From: Anaerocolumna aminovalerica
GTDB lineage: Bacteria > Bacillota > Clostridia > Lachnospirales > Lachnospiraceae
Assembly: GCF_900115365.1 (NCBI RefSeq)
Contig: NZ_FOWD01000016.1
Span: 1-64,000, forward strand
Reading direction: 5' to 3'
DNA: 64,000 nucleotides
A program made the translations under genes and the position numbers. Of this stretch, positions 17,825-26,287 are shown in pieces. The notes under the pieces are model-generated. The model was not told the DNA's origin. It ran no database searches and saw only the letters and a program-made list of their open reading frames with translations. The number at the start of each line of letters is the position of its first letter. Position 1 is the first letter of the stretch.

Positions 17825-17914
17825 TCCCTTCTCGTTTATTAAGGCATAAAGCAGCTTGCATTATCCTATTAGGTATAAATCCTCAGGTGTTTCGGTGTTG
17901 CAACAGGATTACGG

Positions 17915-17946
17915 TCTCAACGTGCCTTGAGGTGACAATAAAGATG
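17915..17946 (+). repeat. 32-nt repeat, copy 1
   Basis: Shares 31 of 32 positions with 22564-22595 in the same orientation; the core reads ACGTGCCTTGAGGTGACA followed by ATAAAGATG. The downstream flank keeps weaker likeness (CCC...TTGGTGG vs CCCTGGTGG). The rest of the gene-free gap 17825-18331 shows nothing else I can name. Confidence 0.7.
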
Positions 17947-18331
17947 TCATAAACTGATACTCCCCCCTTGGTGGCCAGTTTAAAAAGTGGCTGGTTATGA
18001 TATAAGCGATATTATTACTATAATTTTATAGCATACTCCAATATTTCTCAACACGGAATTATGTTATTTGCTAATTTTTAATTATCTCGTTTATTTGCAT
18101 TTTGGTATACAACTCTATCGTGTATTTTCACTTGATTTTCCGCTTTCCTCTTAGACTCAACTGCTATTCCTCCTAATGGACAGGATAATTTCTCATAATG
18201 AAGAACGTGCTTCTGGATTTAATCCATAATCCATTAGTGGGTTCATCTAAAAACAGATACTAATGAAGGAAATCCACCCTGATATACCATCCCTTTTACA
18301 AATTTTGATATATGCCAAATAAAAAAGATAT

Positions 18332-18511
18332 ATGTATGCTAAGAAAATATTATATTTAGAAATTCCACGCCAAAACAGTTTTTCAAGCATAGGCAGTGAC
18401 AAAACCTGGAATCCTACTACTGGAGCAAAATTCTACACTAAAAAAAGTAGCTATACAGGGCATAAGCGCTATCAGATACCATTTGATATTGTCTTAGAAA
18501 AAAAAGGTTAA
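18332..18511 (+). CDS. possible small peptide or gene fragment
   Basis: A 59-codon frame from ATG 18332. The product is basic and rich in Ser, Thr, Tyr and Lys, with TWNPTTGAKFYTKKSSYTGH and a C-terminus KRYQIPFDIVLEKKG. Its stop lies in the 5' arm of a strong terminator. The ribosome site is weak (AAAAAAG), so it may be the tail of a degraded larger gene rather than an independent peptide. Family not recognised. Confidence 0.35.
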   Translation: MYAKKILYLEIPRQNSFSSIGSDKTWNPTTGAKFYTKKSSYTGHKRYQIPFDIVLEKKG

Positions 18512-18544
18512 TTACTGATTTGATTGTCAGTAGTTAACCTTTTA
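18502..18544. terminator. bidirectional terminator
   Basis: Seventeen-base arms AAAAGGTTAATTACTGA / TCAGTAGTTAACCTTTT (one G-U pair) around a 9-nt loop, with A and T runs on either side. It serves the pyridoxamine-oxidase-like gene on the minus strand and any transcript arriving on the plus strand. Confidence 0.8.
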
Positions 18545-18564
18545 AATTAAAGTAATATTTTATT

Positions 18565-19041
18565 CTACTTTACTGTCTTGTTGATAAAATTAATTTCATA
18601 CTGCTTTTCGCCATATTTTTCTTCGTTGTCAATAATCACTCCTTCTGTGAGGGTGATACGCAGAACGATTGAGTTCGGATTGTCCTCATCACCAACTTCA
18701 TCAAACCAGTTAAAGATTTTTTTAAATTTGGCTCTGATTTCCGCATTCTTCTCGTCCTTGACCCAACCGAGATTTTCAGCCCTGCCCTGGAAAGTGTACC
18801 AACCTAACCCGGCGACAGAAACCTCGTTGTTCTTCTCAATTTGTAGCATTTTATTCTTTTTTGCATCCGTAGAAACATAAAATATGCCGTTTTCATAATA
18901 GGCGCTAACCATACGGACAGCAGGGCGAGGGCTGCCAGCATCATTCGGGGATAATGATATTGTGGCAAGTGCAATAACTTCCTCTTTACCATTTCCGCAA
19001 AGTTCCTCCATAAGTTTCATCGCATTTTCGTATTTGCTCAT
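18565..19041 (-). CDS. pyridoxamine 5'-phosphate oxidase family protein
   Basis: A 158-residue split-barrel flavin-binding protein. The stretch PRPAVRMVSAYYENGIFYVS with the following KKNKMLQIEKNNEVSVAG matches the FMN/F420-binding split-barrel family. These small members reduce or bind flavin-linked substrates and are distinct from true PdxH. An AAGGAGAAG site precedes the ATG. Function unknown beyond the fold. Confidence 0.78.
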   Translation of the reverse strand: MSKYENAMKLMEELCGNGKEEVIALATISLSPNDAGSPRPAVRMVSAYYENGIFYVSTDAKKNKMLQIEKNNEVSVAGLGWYTFQGRAENLGWVKDEKNAEIRAKFKKIFNWFDEVGDEDNPNSIVLRITLTEGVIIDNEEKYGEKQYEINFINKTVK

Positions 19042-19103
19042 TTAAACTTCTCCTTTATATTTAATGCTGTAACTATAGTCAAACATTGAAACGTGCCCAA
19101 GTC

Positions 19104-19285
19104 CTACAATTCTAATCTTAGCCACAAAGCAGGACGAACGCCACCTGTACATTTTCCATCGCTGATGTTGCCTTTCAATATATTGTTTCCTTGGATACCT
19201 ATATTACCGTCACCATGGATGTACACGGCTTTTACATTAACGCGGCCAGGTGACCTAAGCCACCACCACCAAATCCCCCCTTTAT
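19104..19285 (-). pseudogene. DUF6273-type C-terminal remnant
   Basis: Minus-strand frame ending at 19104 reads WWWWLRSPGRVNVKAVYIHG, then DGNIGIQGNN and GGVRPALWLRLEL. The WWLRSPG...GVRPALWL signature closes the DUF6273 domain of many clostridial cell-surface proteins. No start codon, ribosome site or N-terminal part is present, so this is a gene tail left by rearrangement. Confidence 0.7.
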
Positions 19286-19383
19286 TAGCCTCAAGTCTTT
19301 CTACTCGATTTATGTTATTTTCATCCTTTCTTTCAAACTAATATCGTTGATTTTTACCTCGGTTATGTAATTTTGAACTGCTA

Positions 19384-19716
19384 TCACCGAAGTATTTGCA
19401 TACTTCCTCCATGCTTAATAAAAATACTTCTCTCATATAATTTCGTATATTCCGAACCATATTCTGCAAATACGGCATTTCTAAATTCTTTGGGATAATA
19501 ATACATATACATAAAGTCTAAAGCCGGGTCCTCAATTGCTGCTTCACTAAAATCTATAACTCCAAGTCGGTTTCTATTCTCATCCCACAAAATATTATCA
19601 TAGTGGAAGTCACCATGTACAATTACTGTCTGAACAGATGCTGAAATTTCATAATAACTGTTTAGAAATTCTTTTACCTTTTCCATCTCAGATTGCGAGA
19701 GTTCAAAGTGCAGTTC
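19384..19716 (-). pseudogene. aminoglycoside phosphotransferase-family fragment
   Basis: About 110 residues carry the catalytic heart of an APH/choline-kinase-like enzyme: VIVHGDFHYDNILW (Brenner motif with the catalytic Asp) and LGVIDFSEAAIEDPALDF (metal-binding DxD-like). The ATP-binding N-terminal lobe is missing; the frame instead runs back into the end of ogt. The C-terminus is also short. So the gene is a remnant, not a working resistance determinant. Confidence 0.7.
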
Positions 19717-20242
19717 CTTTTTTGGGTATAAACAGGCGGGACATATCAACACCCTCTAATTCAAGCAACTTTACTTTTGTATAAACGCCTCCGGCGTACC
19801 CTGTCAAACTACCGTTTGAGCCTACAACCCGGTGGCAGGGAATAATGATAGATATGGGATTATGGCCAACTGCTCCCCCTACCGCTTGACTTGACATGCG
19901 GTCTTTGTTCATCTTTGCCGCCATCTTCTTGGCAATGTCGCCATAAGTAATAACCTCTCCGTATGGTATTTCACATAAAATAGCCCATACGTTTTGCCGG
20001 AATTCGCTACCGATTGGAGCCAGCGGCAATTGGGAAATGGCGGGCTTCTCACCGGCGAAGTATCCATCCAGCCATTTTTTAGCCGCGTCAAATACCGGCA
20101 TATCGTCCTTTTCAGTCATTTGCTCGGATATAGCCGCACCATGATACTTTTGCCCTTCGTTCCATACACCAACGAGATTATCACCCTCACATGCAAGCGT
20201 AATCCTCCCTAAGGGTGACAGGTATGTTGTTGAATAATACAT
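19703..20242 (-). CDS. ogt: methylated-DNA--protein-cysteine methyltransferase
   Basis: A 179-residue suicide repair protein that transfers the methyl group of O6-methylguanine to its own cysteine. The active site IIIPCHRVVGSNGSLTGYAGG and the recognition helix region VITYGDIAKKMA are intact; the C-terminus DMSRLFIPKKGTAL is typical. An AGGAGG site precedes the ATG. It lies 11 nt after ada-alkA in the same direction, forming an alkylation-repair operon. Confidence 0.9.
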   Translation of the reverse strand: MYYSTTYLSPLGRITLACEGDNLVGVWNEGQKYHGAAISEQMTEKDDMPVFDAAKKWLDGYFAGEKPAISQLPLAPIGSEFRQNVWAILCEIPYGEVITYGDIAKKMAAKMNKDRMSSQAVGGAVGHNPISIIIPCHRVVGSNGSLTGYAGGVYTKVKLLELEGVDMSRLFIPKKGTAL

Positions 20243-20253
20243 ATTTTACCTCC

Positions 20254-21714
20254 TTATAACGAGTTCCAAAGATTGACGGTGGCATAGCTGCGCCACGGCC
20301 GCCAGCTTTCAGCCATTTTCAATAATTCTTTTGATGTATAAGGCTGTAATGCTTTTTTGATGCCGGCGTCTGTTTCAAGAAAAGCGTCAGGCCATTCCAT
20401 AGCACGCATTGCGATATATTGTGCTGTCCAGCTTCCAATACCGTGAATAGTCATCAGCTTTTTCATTTCCTCCTCCGGTTGGGTACAAAGGTCAAAATCA
20501 ATTTCCCCCTGTACGATTGTCCGTGCCAGTTCATAAATCGTTCTTGAACGTGCTGCGATAACACCTAAACGGCCAAAATGATTTTCAATTGGGCCATCCA
20601 GAGCTAATATAGCTTCAGGAGAGGGGAAAATGTGGGTTAATCCCTCAATACCTGTTTGAACCGGCGTACCGTAGGCATCAACAATCCTTGCAGCCAATGT
20701 ACTCGCCGCCTTGACGGTAATTTGCTGTCCAAGCACCGCCCGTACTGCCATTTCAAAGGCGTTGAAGCACCCTGGCACACGGGTTCCCAAAACGCAAAGA
20801 TTAGGGCGAATGTGGTTCATTACCCGGAGTGTTTCATACACCACGTCCGGATTGCAATATAAGTCAAATAAGTGTCGTATCCGTGCCAATACTTGCGGAA
20901 GTACAGATAGCAAAGTTTCACTCACGGTAACGCTCAATACGTTCTTTTTGGGCTTATGGCCCACCCGTACCCAACCGTACACATGCTTTCCCTCTGTATT
21001 TTCTAAATGTACAGTACGCATATATTCATCATCTTTTACCACTTCAATTCCTGTTATTGCACGTCCGGCAAGGAAGTTCAACATTTCTTCCCAACAATAG
21101 GGTGGGCGATAGCCTAAAGCTAACGTAATATTACCATCCTTTTCCTTTCCTGCTACACTTTGTTTTCTTAATGTTGTCGGCGTAAGATTATAATGCTTTT
21201 TGAAAAGATCATTAAAGCGTCTTAAACTTCCAAAGCCCGCCGACATAGCAACATCAATGACATTTAAATTCGTATCTGTAAGTAAATTTTTAGCAAGTAG
21301 TAAACGGCATGTTTGAAGATACTGTACTGGAGATACGTTGTATTCTGCTGTGAATACTCGACGTAAATGTCTATCAGTGCAACCAAGCCGTTTGGCAAGT
21401 TCCTCTATGCTCTGTCCCATTCCGCAGTTCTTCTCTAACATTCTTGCGGCCTTATGAGCCAATACCGTAGACGCGTCAGTTATGGAAGTGCCAGGTGCAA
21501 GTTCCGGTCTACACAAAAGGCAAGGGCGATATCCCGCTAGTTCGGCTTCCGCTGCAGTAGAATAGAACGTACAGTTTTCAGCTTTCGGTTGCCGCGCCCG
21601 ACATACAGGACGACAGTAAATCCCGGTGGATGATATACCTACAAAGAAGCGTCCGTCAAACCGTGGGTCTTTTGCTACAAACGCGGCGTACAGGCCATTA
21701 TCCTTTGCTATCAT
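20254..21714 (-). CDS. Ada-type regulator fused to AlkA 3-methyladenine DNA glycosylase
   Basis: A 486-residue three-part protein. Residues 1-75 are the Ada zinc/methyl-acceptor domain with YCRPVC and CLLCRPE. Residues about 85-185 are AraC-type DNA-binding (LAKRLGCTDRHLRRVFTAEY, VIDVAMSAGFGSLRRFNDLF). Residues about 190-480 are AlkA: N-terminal beta domain, then helix-hairpin-helix with MTIHGIGSWTAQYIAMRAM and the catalytic Asp in DAFLETDAG. It senses methyl phosphotriesters, activates its operon and excises alkylated bases. Operon with ogt. Visibly richer in GC than the flanks, hinting at acquisition. Confidence 0.9.
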   Translation of the reverse strand: MIAKDNGLYAAFVAKDPRFDGRFFVGISSTGIYCRPVCRARQPKAENCTFYSTAAEAELAGYRPCLLCRPELAPGTSITDASTVLAHKAARMLEKNCGMGQSIEELAKRLGCTDRHLRRVFTAEYNVSPVQYLQTCRLLLAKNLLTDTNLNVIDVAMSAGFGSLRRFNDLFKKHYNLTPTTLRKQSVAGKEKDGNITLALGYRPPYCWEEMLNFLAGRAITGIEVVKDDEYMRTVHLENTEGKHVYGWVRVGHKPKKNVLSVTVSETLLSVLPQVLARIRHLFDLYCNPDVVYETLRVMNHIRPNLCVLGTRVPGCFNAFEMAVRAVLGQQITVKAASTLAARIVDAYGTPVQTGIEGLTHIFPSPEAILALDGPIENHFGRLGVIAARSRTIYELARTIVQGEIDFDLCTQPEEEMKKLMTIHGIGSWTAQYIAMRAMEWPDAFLETDAGIKKALQPYTSKELLKMAESWRPWRSYATVNLWNSL

Positions 21715-22030
21715 TATTTTCGCCTCCTTGTCTAATTTTTATTTATTATAGCATATTCCTTAAAATTATCTAGCTATTTTCGGACATGCCTTTCTAGGCA
21801 GAACTAAAATCCGTCATTTCTAATTTGTTTAAATAAACCATAACTTGAAATCACAAGCGAACTCAAAACCATAATCAACCATTAAAGTCATTCATATACA
21901 CTTATTGAATATTGAACACATGTATTTAATACTTATTAATAATTTTTGCATCAATCGGCAATCACAGCGATAGTATATATGAACACGTATTATGAAGCGT
22001 ACACGGAAAGGATACTGTTATGGATGATAG
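21715..22030. other. gene-free stretch upstream of ada-alkA
   Basis: AT-rich DNA between ada-alkA and the TetR remnant. It must hold the ada-alkA promoter, but I could not pick out a convincing -35/-10 pair or an Ada box by eye. Nothing else is visible. Confidence 0.4.
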
Positions 22031-22324
22031 CGCTCTTTAAAGACAAAACGAGCTATTCGCGAAGCTTTTTTAGAACTGTTAAAGCACAAAAGTATTAACT
22101 GGATTCGTGTTGTAAAAATCACGGAAACTATTGAATCTAATCGAGAGGCTTTTCTTTTTCTTGCCCGTATAGAAAACGGATACTGGATACTGGAAAAGCT
22201 AAAGCATTTTTTTATTAAAAAGCTGCTTTCAGATAATGAAGATGTTACAGAAACAGATATGGTAGAAGCTGTCTCTCTAAAATATATTTCTGAAAACAAA
22301 AAGAGACCATCCATTCTCAATTAG
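22031..22324 (+). pseudogene. TetR-family regulator remnant
   Basis: An open frame without start codon reads KTKRAIREAFLELLKHKSIN, the usual opening of TetR regulators, then a degenerate helix-turn-helix (VVKITETIESNREAFLFLAR in place of the VKDIxxxAxxxRxTFYxHF pattern) and helical remainder, ending KKRPSILN at 22324. A stop lies directly before the homology and the DNA-recognition helix has decayed. Interpreted as a dead regulator. Confidence 0.5.
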
Positions 22325-22563
22325 CTTGAAAATGAACGGTCTCACGGCATGTTCTTGTTTAGTTGAATAACGAAAAATAGTAAAAATGTTAACCTTACTC
22401 AGATGTGTTCCCGGATACCATATCTAATACCACTGACACGTTCACCCCGTCAGAAATTGCTTTTTTCTTCCCTTTTCGGTCACTTTATGAAAACTGAAAA
22501 AACCTCTCAAAGTGCCTAAAATCATGGATTCTTAGATATTTTTCCGATGTAGTAGTATCACAC

Positions 22564-22595
22564 TCTCCACGTGCCTTGAGGTGACAATAAAGATG
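22564..22595 (+). repeat. 32-nt repeat, copy 2
   Basis: Same-direction copy of 17915-17946 (31/32). It lies in the gene-free stretch 22325-22662 before the MerR fragment. Together the two copies bracket about 4.6 kb of remnants and alkylation-repair genes. Confidence 0.7.
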
Positions 22596-22662
22596 ACGTG
22601 AGTACCTAGTAATTCCCTGGTGGAAAGTATTTATCTTAAACAGTAATTAACAAACCGTCATT

Positions 22663-23166
22663 TTAATTATTCATGAAACTCATTAAATACTTAAATAATT
22701 CATCAGTAAGCCCATATCTCATCTGCATATTATTTTGAGAAGCATGAAATTCAAATATTGAATTTTTCATTTGCTCATCTTCTCCTATTAACTGACTTGT
22801 AATGCTTTTCCAATACTCAATACATTCTATTGCTGTTATATCCGTCTTAGATAATTTATTTTTATAGCAATACTTTAATTTAGAAATGAATTCAAACCAC
22901 TCTGAACCAGCTTCTTTTTCTGAATTAAAACTACTAAGGCGATCTTTTAATTCTACAAGTTGTTCCTTGGTAAAAAATTTATCTGCTGATAAATTAATAA
23001 ATGGTACAATTTCTTGAATATCTTCTAAAGATAAATTTTTATTATCTTTAATCCTTTCCTTTAATTTAAGCAACTTGCCAAAAAGTTGCTGCTTCTGAAC
23101 AATTTCCTCTTGTACATTAGAAAGTTGGATTTCAATTAAACTAAGAATATCAATATCCTTAGGCTT
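22663..23166 (-). pseudogene. MerR-family regulator, C-terminal (TipAS-like) part only
   Basis: About 168 residues from KPKDIDILSLIEIQLSNVQE to the stop. The helical region with ADKFFTKEQLVELKDRL and EWFEFISKLK, ending YLMSFMNN, fits the effector-binding TipAS domain of MerR regulators. The N-terminal DNA-binding half is missing: at about 23165 the sequence changes to phage DNA, and the apparent 28-residue N-terminus is antisense to a capsid gene tail. The gene was cut by the prophage or a linked deletion. Confidence 0.7.
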
Positions 23167-23167
23167 T

Positions 23168-23239
23168 ATGGCTACCCAGCGTGTAGACGGCAAATTGATT
23201 CTGCCGGAGGCTATCAAGGTTCTCCAACAGAAAGCGTGA
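23168..23239 (+). pseudogene. C-terminal tail of phage major capsid protein
   Basis: The last 23 codons, MATQRVDGKLILPEAIKVLQ then QKA and stop, resemble the closing residues of HK97-like or phi29-like capsid proteins and are followed after 12 nt by the head fibre gene. Everything upstream is host DNA, marking a truncation point. Confidence 0.5.
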
Positions 23240-23251
23240 TGGAGGTGCAAT

Positions 23252-23875
23252 ATGAGCTATAACACTAAGAATTACACCGAACAAGGTGGAGAGAAAACTG
23301 TTATAGGCGGAACGCTTGAAATTAAGGAAGGAGCTTCGGTAACGGGGCTTCCTTCTGCACCGAATCAAGCCGCAAGTACTGCTACAAATGTTGCCGGACT
23401 CAAGGACGACCTCAACGCGCTGCTTTTGAAACTGAAGGACACAGGACTGATGAAACCCGATACATGGAATGTCTCAGTTGCTAATGTCACCACTGCTCTG
23501 AGCGAAGATATGACAGCCAATCAAGACAAAGTCGAATCCATCACTATCGAGGACAATGTCATTACAGTCACTGTTCCGGTTGACGGGCTAATTGCGTATG
23601 AAAGCTCGACCCCCGCACAAGGAACCCACAAATGGGTTGCCATCCTCATAACCACAGGACTTCCTGCCATCACGGCAGTTAAGTATAACGGTAGTCAGCT
23701 GACCTCAGCCGATGCAGATGAAGCTGCTGCTGTCGGCGGGCAGGCCGGAGATATTGTGATGTGGCTGAAGTGCGACGAAATCGTAAATCAGCCGAAGTCG
23801 TTCACTCTCTGGTCATCCGGTTATCCCGAAGCCACATTCACTGTTGTCATCGCGGAACCGGAAACAGAAGAATAA
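23252..23875 (+). CDS. phage head fibre protein
   Basis: A 207-residue protein starting after GGAGG. The N-terminus NYTEQGGEKTVIGGTLEIKE matches the opening of head fibre proteins of phages of Gram-positive hosts (phi29 gp8.5-like Pfam family); the rest is a beta-rich domain (TVPVDGLIAYESSTPAQGTH). It would decorate the capsid, but no capsid gene survives here, so it probably has no partner now. Confidence 0.65.
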   Translation: MSYNTKNYTEQGGEKTVIGGTLEIKEGASVTGLPSAPNQAASTATNVAGLKDDLNALLLKLKDTGLMKPDTWNVSVANVTTALSEDMTANQDKVESITIEDNVITVTVPVDGLIAYESSTPAQGTHKWVAILITTGLPAITAVKYNGSQLTSADADEAAAVGGQAGDIVMWLKCDEIVNQPKSFTLWSSGYPEATFTVVIAEPETEE

Positions 23876-23893
23876 GGAAAGGACGGTGGCGGA

Positions 23894-24202
23894 ATGACGC
23901 TGATTGAAAAAGTAAAGGCAAATCTTATTCTTGAGCATACGGCGGACGATGAACTCCTGCAGATGTACATCACCGCCGCCGTATCCTATGCCGAAAGCTA
24001 TCAGCACCTTCCGGAGAAATTCTACAAGGACCATCCTATGCCGCCTACCACAGAGCAGGCCGTCATTATGCTGTCGTCCCATTTTTATGAGAGCCGGGAC
24101 GGCAGCACCGGCGGCTTTTTCGCCGACAACGTTCAGGCCGGACAGCAGGTATGGAATACGGTCAACCTTCTTCTTAAACTTGACCGGGATTGGAAGGTGT
24201 GA
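23894..24202 (+). CDS. phage head-tail connector protein (gp6-like)
   Basis: A 102-residue helical protein. MTLIEKVKANLILEHTADDE followed by LLQMYITAAVSYAESYQHLP is the usual form of HK97 gp6/SPP1 gp15-type adaptor proteins, which form a ring between portal and tail. It sits first in a run of small morphogenesis genes in the conserved siphovirus order. Confidence 0.75.
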   Translation: MTLIEKVKANLILEHTADDELLQMYITAAVSYAESYQHLPEKFYKDHPMPPTTEQAVIMLSSHFYESRDGSTGGFFADNVQAGQQVWNTVNLLLKLDRDWKV

Positions 24203-24204
24203 GT

Positions 24205-24531
24205 ATGAGTTTTGGAAAAATAAACACATTCATCGATATTATCTCAACCGACCCCACGAAGGATGCTGACGGTTTTGTTAGTCATGGTGATACTGCTCTT
24301 GCGTCAGTCAGGGCATATTTTGAGCAGAAAAACTCTACGGAAAAGTGGCGTAACATGGCGCAATCAGATGAAGTGAATGCCTTGTTCCGTCTCCGCACGA
24401 TTCCAGGACTTGCTCTTCACAACCGCCATGTTATCGTCTGCGAAGGCAAACGCTACAACATATACTCGGTTGAAAATGTAAAGGGCCGAGGAATGTATCT
24501 TGAAGTATTGGCGGTGAGCGCTGATGGCTAA
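24205..24531 (+). CDS. phage head closure protein
   Basis: About 108 residues from ATG 24205 (a TTG 15 nt upstream is a less likely start; GGAAGGTG precedes the ATG). The small beta-barrel pattern, with FRLRTIPGLALHNRHVIVCE near the C-terminus, fits the SPP1 gp16-like head-closure family. Its last codons overlap the start of the next gene by 8 nt, implying coupled translation. Confidence 0.7.
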   Translation: MSFGKINTFIDIISTDPTKDADGFVSHGDTALASVRAYFEQKNSTEKWRNMAQSDEVNALFRLRTIPGLALHNRHVIVCEGKRYNIYSVENVKGRGMYLEVLAVSADG

Positions 24532-24955
24532 GGTCGATTTCAAGATGCCGGAGGAATTCCTGCTCAAAGTGTCAAGGTTGGCTGAAAAGACCGATGAGAT
24601 TATACCGAAGGTTCTTGAAGCCGGTGCTGAAGTCGTATATGACAAGGTAAAAAGCAATCTTTCTTCTGTGGTCGGTAAAAACACAAAGGTTAAAAGCCGC
24701 TCCACCGGAGAACTTGAATCTGCGCTTGGTGTATCTCCGGCGAAGCAGGACAGAAACGGTAATTTCAACGTGAAAATAGGCTTTGCAGAGCCGCGCTCTG
24801 ACGGCGGCAGCAATGCCAAACTTGCCAACATCCTCGAATACGGAAAACATGGACAGCCTCCGAAGCCTTTTCTGAAACCTGCCAAAAGCAGATCAAGAGG
24901 TGCTTGCATTGAGGCTATGACCAATAAGCTGGAAAGTGAGATTGAGAAGCTATGA
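24524..24955 (+). CDS. HK97 gp10-family phage protein
   Basis: A 143-residue tail-completion protein. The internal region LEYGKHGQPPKPFLKPAKSR is the family hallmark (gp10-like proteins have a conserved E-x-G...P-x-P-F-L/M-x-P). It joins connector and tail tube. It overlaps both neighbours by a few nucleotides (ATG of the next gene at 24952), so translation is coupled. Confidence 0.8.
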   Translation: MAKVDFKMPEEFLLKVSRLAEKTDEIIPKVLEAGAEVVYDKVKSNLSSVVGKNTKVKSRSTGELESALGVSPAKQDRNGNFNVKIGFAEPRSDGGSNAKLANILEYGKHGQPPKPFLKPAKSRSRGACIEAMTNKLESEIEKL

Positions 24956-25296
24956 GCATATTATCTGAACTGAACACACTGTTTGAAGCCGCAAATATCC
25001 CTGTCGAAACAGGCGTCTTCAGCGGAGTAGCTCCTGATGAATACCTGGTACTGACCCCGCTTACTGACACCTTTGCCGTTTACGGAGATAATAAGCCGCT
25101 GGCGGATGTAAGCGAAGTCAGAATCTCGCTGTTCAGTAAAAACAACTATTTGCAAAGAAAGAATCAGCTTGTGAGGATGCTCCTCCAAGCTGATTTTGTT
25201 ATTACCGACCGCCGGTATATCGGACACGAGGATGACACCGGCTATCACCACTACGCCATCGATGTGGCGAAAGAATACGAAACGGAGGAAATTTAA
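24952..25296 (+). CDS. phage tail terminator-like protein
   Basis: A 114-residue protein placed exactly between the gp10-like protein and the major tail protein, where the tail terminator is encoded in siphoviruses. YLVLTPLTDTFAVYGDNKPL and ISLFSKNNYLQRKNQL are consistent with the family seen in Clostridia prophages. It would cap tail tube growth and join the tail to the head. Confidence 0.65.
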   Translation: MSILSELNTLFEAANIPVETGVFSGVAPDEYLVLTPLTDTFAVYGDNKPLADVSEVRISLFSKNNYLQRKNQLVRMLLQADFVITDRRYIGHEDDTGYHHYAIDVAKEYETEEI

Positions 25297-25297
25297 C

Positions 25298-25897
25298 ATG
25301 GCTACAATTGGGCTTGATAAACTCTACTACGCACCAATCACCGAAGCGCCTACTACGGGTTACGAAACCTACGGCGCTCCGGTAATGCTAGCAAAGGCAA
25401 TCTCAGCTGAACTATCAATCGAACTTGCGGAAGCGACACTTTGGGCGGATGACGGTGCCGCCGAAATTATCAAGGAATTCAAGAACGGCAAACTGACCCT
25501 TGGTGTGGACGACATTGGTAAAACCGTCGCCGCAAAACTGACGGGCGCGACCACAGATGAAAACGGTGTTCTTATCTCTGCTTCAGAGGATGGTGGCGAG
25601 CCTGTCGCTATTGGATTTCGAGCGAAAAAAGCGAATGGTAAGTATCGCTACTTCTGGCTTTACCGCGTCAAGTTCGGCATTCCGTCCACCAATCTTGCCA
25701 CCAAGGGTGATAGTATCACCTTTTCAACGCCAAGTATTGAAGGCACTGTTTCCCGACGCAATAAACCGGACGGTAATGGTCGTCATCCATGGAAAGCGGA
25801 AGTTAACGAAGATGATGTGGATGTACTACCGGTTGTGACCAGTGATTGGTATACGGAAGTATACGAACCTGAATTTGACACGGATTTGGAGGTTTAA
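25298..25897 (+). CDS. phage major tail tube protein (phi13-type)
   Basis: About 199 residues from ATG 25298, which has GGAGG 7 nt before it; the longer open frame from 25196 only overlaps the previous gene. MATIGLDKLYYAPITEAPTT is the typical opening of phi13/TP901-1-like major tail proteins, and EVNEDDVDVLPVVTSDWYTE typifies their end. It forms the tail tube. Confidence 0.85.
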   Translation: MATIGLDKLYYAPITEAPTTGYETYGAPVMLAKAISAELSIELAEATLWADDGAAEIIKEFKNGKLTLGVDDIGKTVAAKLTGATTDENGVLISASEDGGEPVAIGFRAKKANGKYRYFWLYRVKFGIPSTNLATKGDSITFSTPSIEGTVSRRNKPDGNGRHPWKAEVNEDDVDVLPVVTSDWYTEVYEPEFDTDLEV

Positions 25898-25900
25898 TGC

Positions 25901-26287
25901 ATGGATAACGAACGAAGCGCCGTTATCAAAATCGGCGACAAAGAATATGAGCTAATTTTATCCACTCGCGCCACAAAGGAAATCGCCAAACGATACGGCG
26001 GGCTGGACAACTTGGGAGAGAAGTTAATGAGGTCAGAAAACTTCGAGATGGCTCTGGATGAGATTATTTGGCTGATTACGCTACTTGCCAATCAGTCCAT
26101 CCTCATCAACAACCTACACAACCAGGAAAAACCAAAAGATTTGCTGACCGAGGAAGAAGTGGAATTGCTCACCTCGCCACTTGAACTGGCGGTATATAAG
26201 TCGGCAATTACTGAGGCGATGTTTAAAGGAACGGCTCGTAACATCGAAAGCGAGGATAGTGAGTCAAAAAACGCCGAGGTCGGGTAA
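25901..26287 (+). CDS. tail assembly chaperone, short form (gpG-like)
   Basis: A 128-residue acidic protein directly after the major tail protein and before the tape measure, the conserved place of the gpG chaperone. KIGDKEYELILSTRATKEIA fits the family. Near the end, the in-frame codons TCA AAA AAC contain the slippery heptamer A AAA AAC (26266-26272), allowing a -1 shift into the next frame. The short form ends at 26287. Confidence 0.8.
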   Translation: MDNERSAVIKIGDKEYELILSTRATKEIAKRYGGLDNLGEKLMRSENFEMALDEIIWLITLLANQSILINNLHNQEKPKDLLTEEEVELLTSPLELAVYKSAITEAMFKGTARNIESEDSESKNAEVG

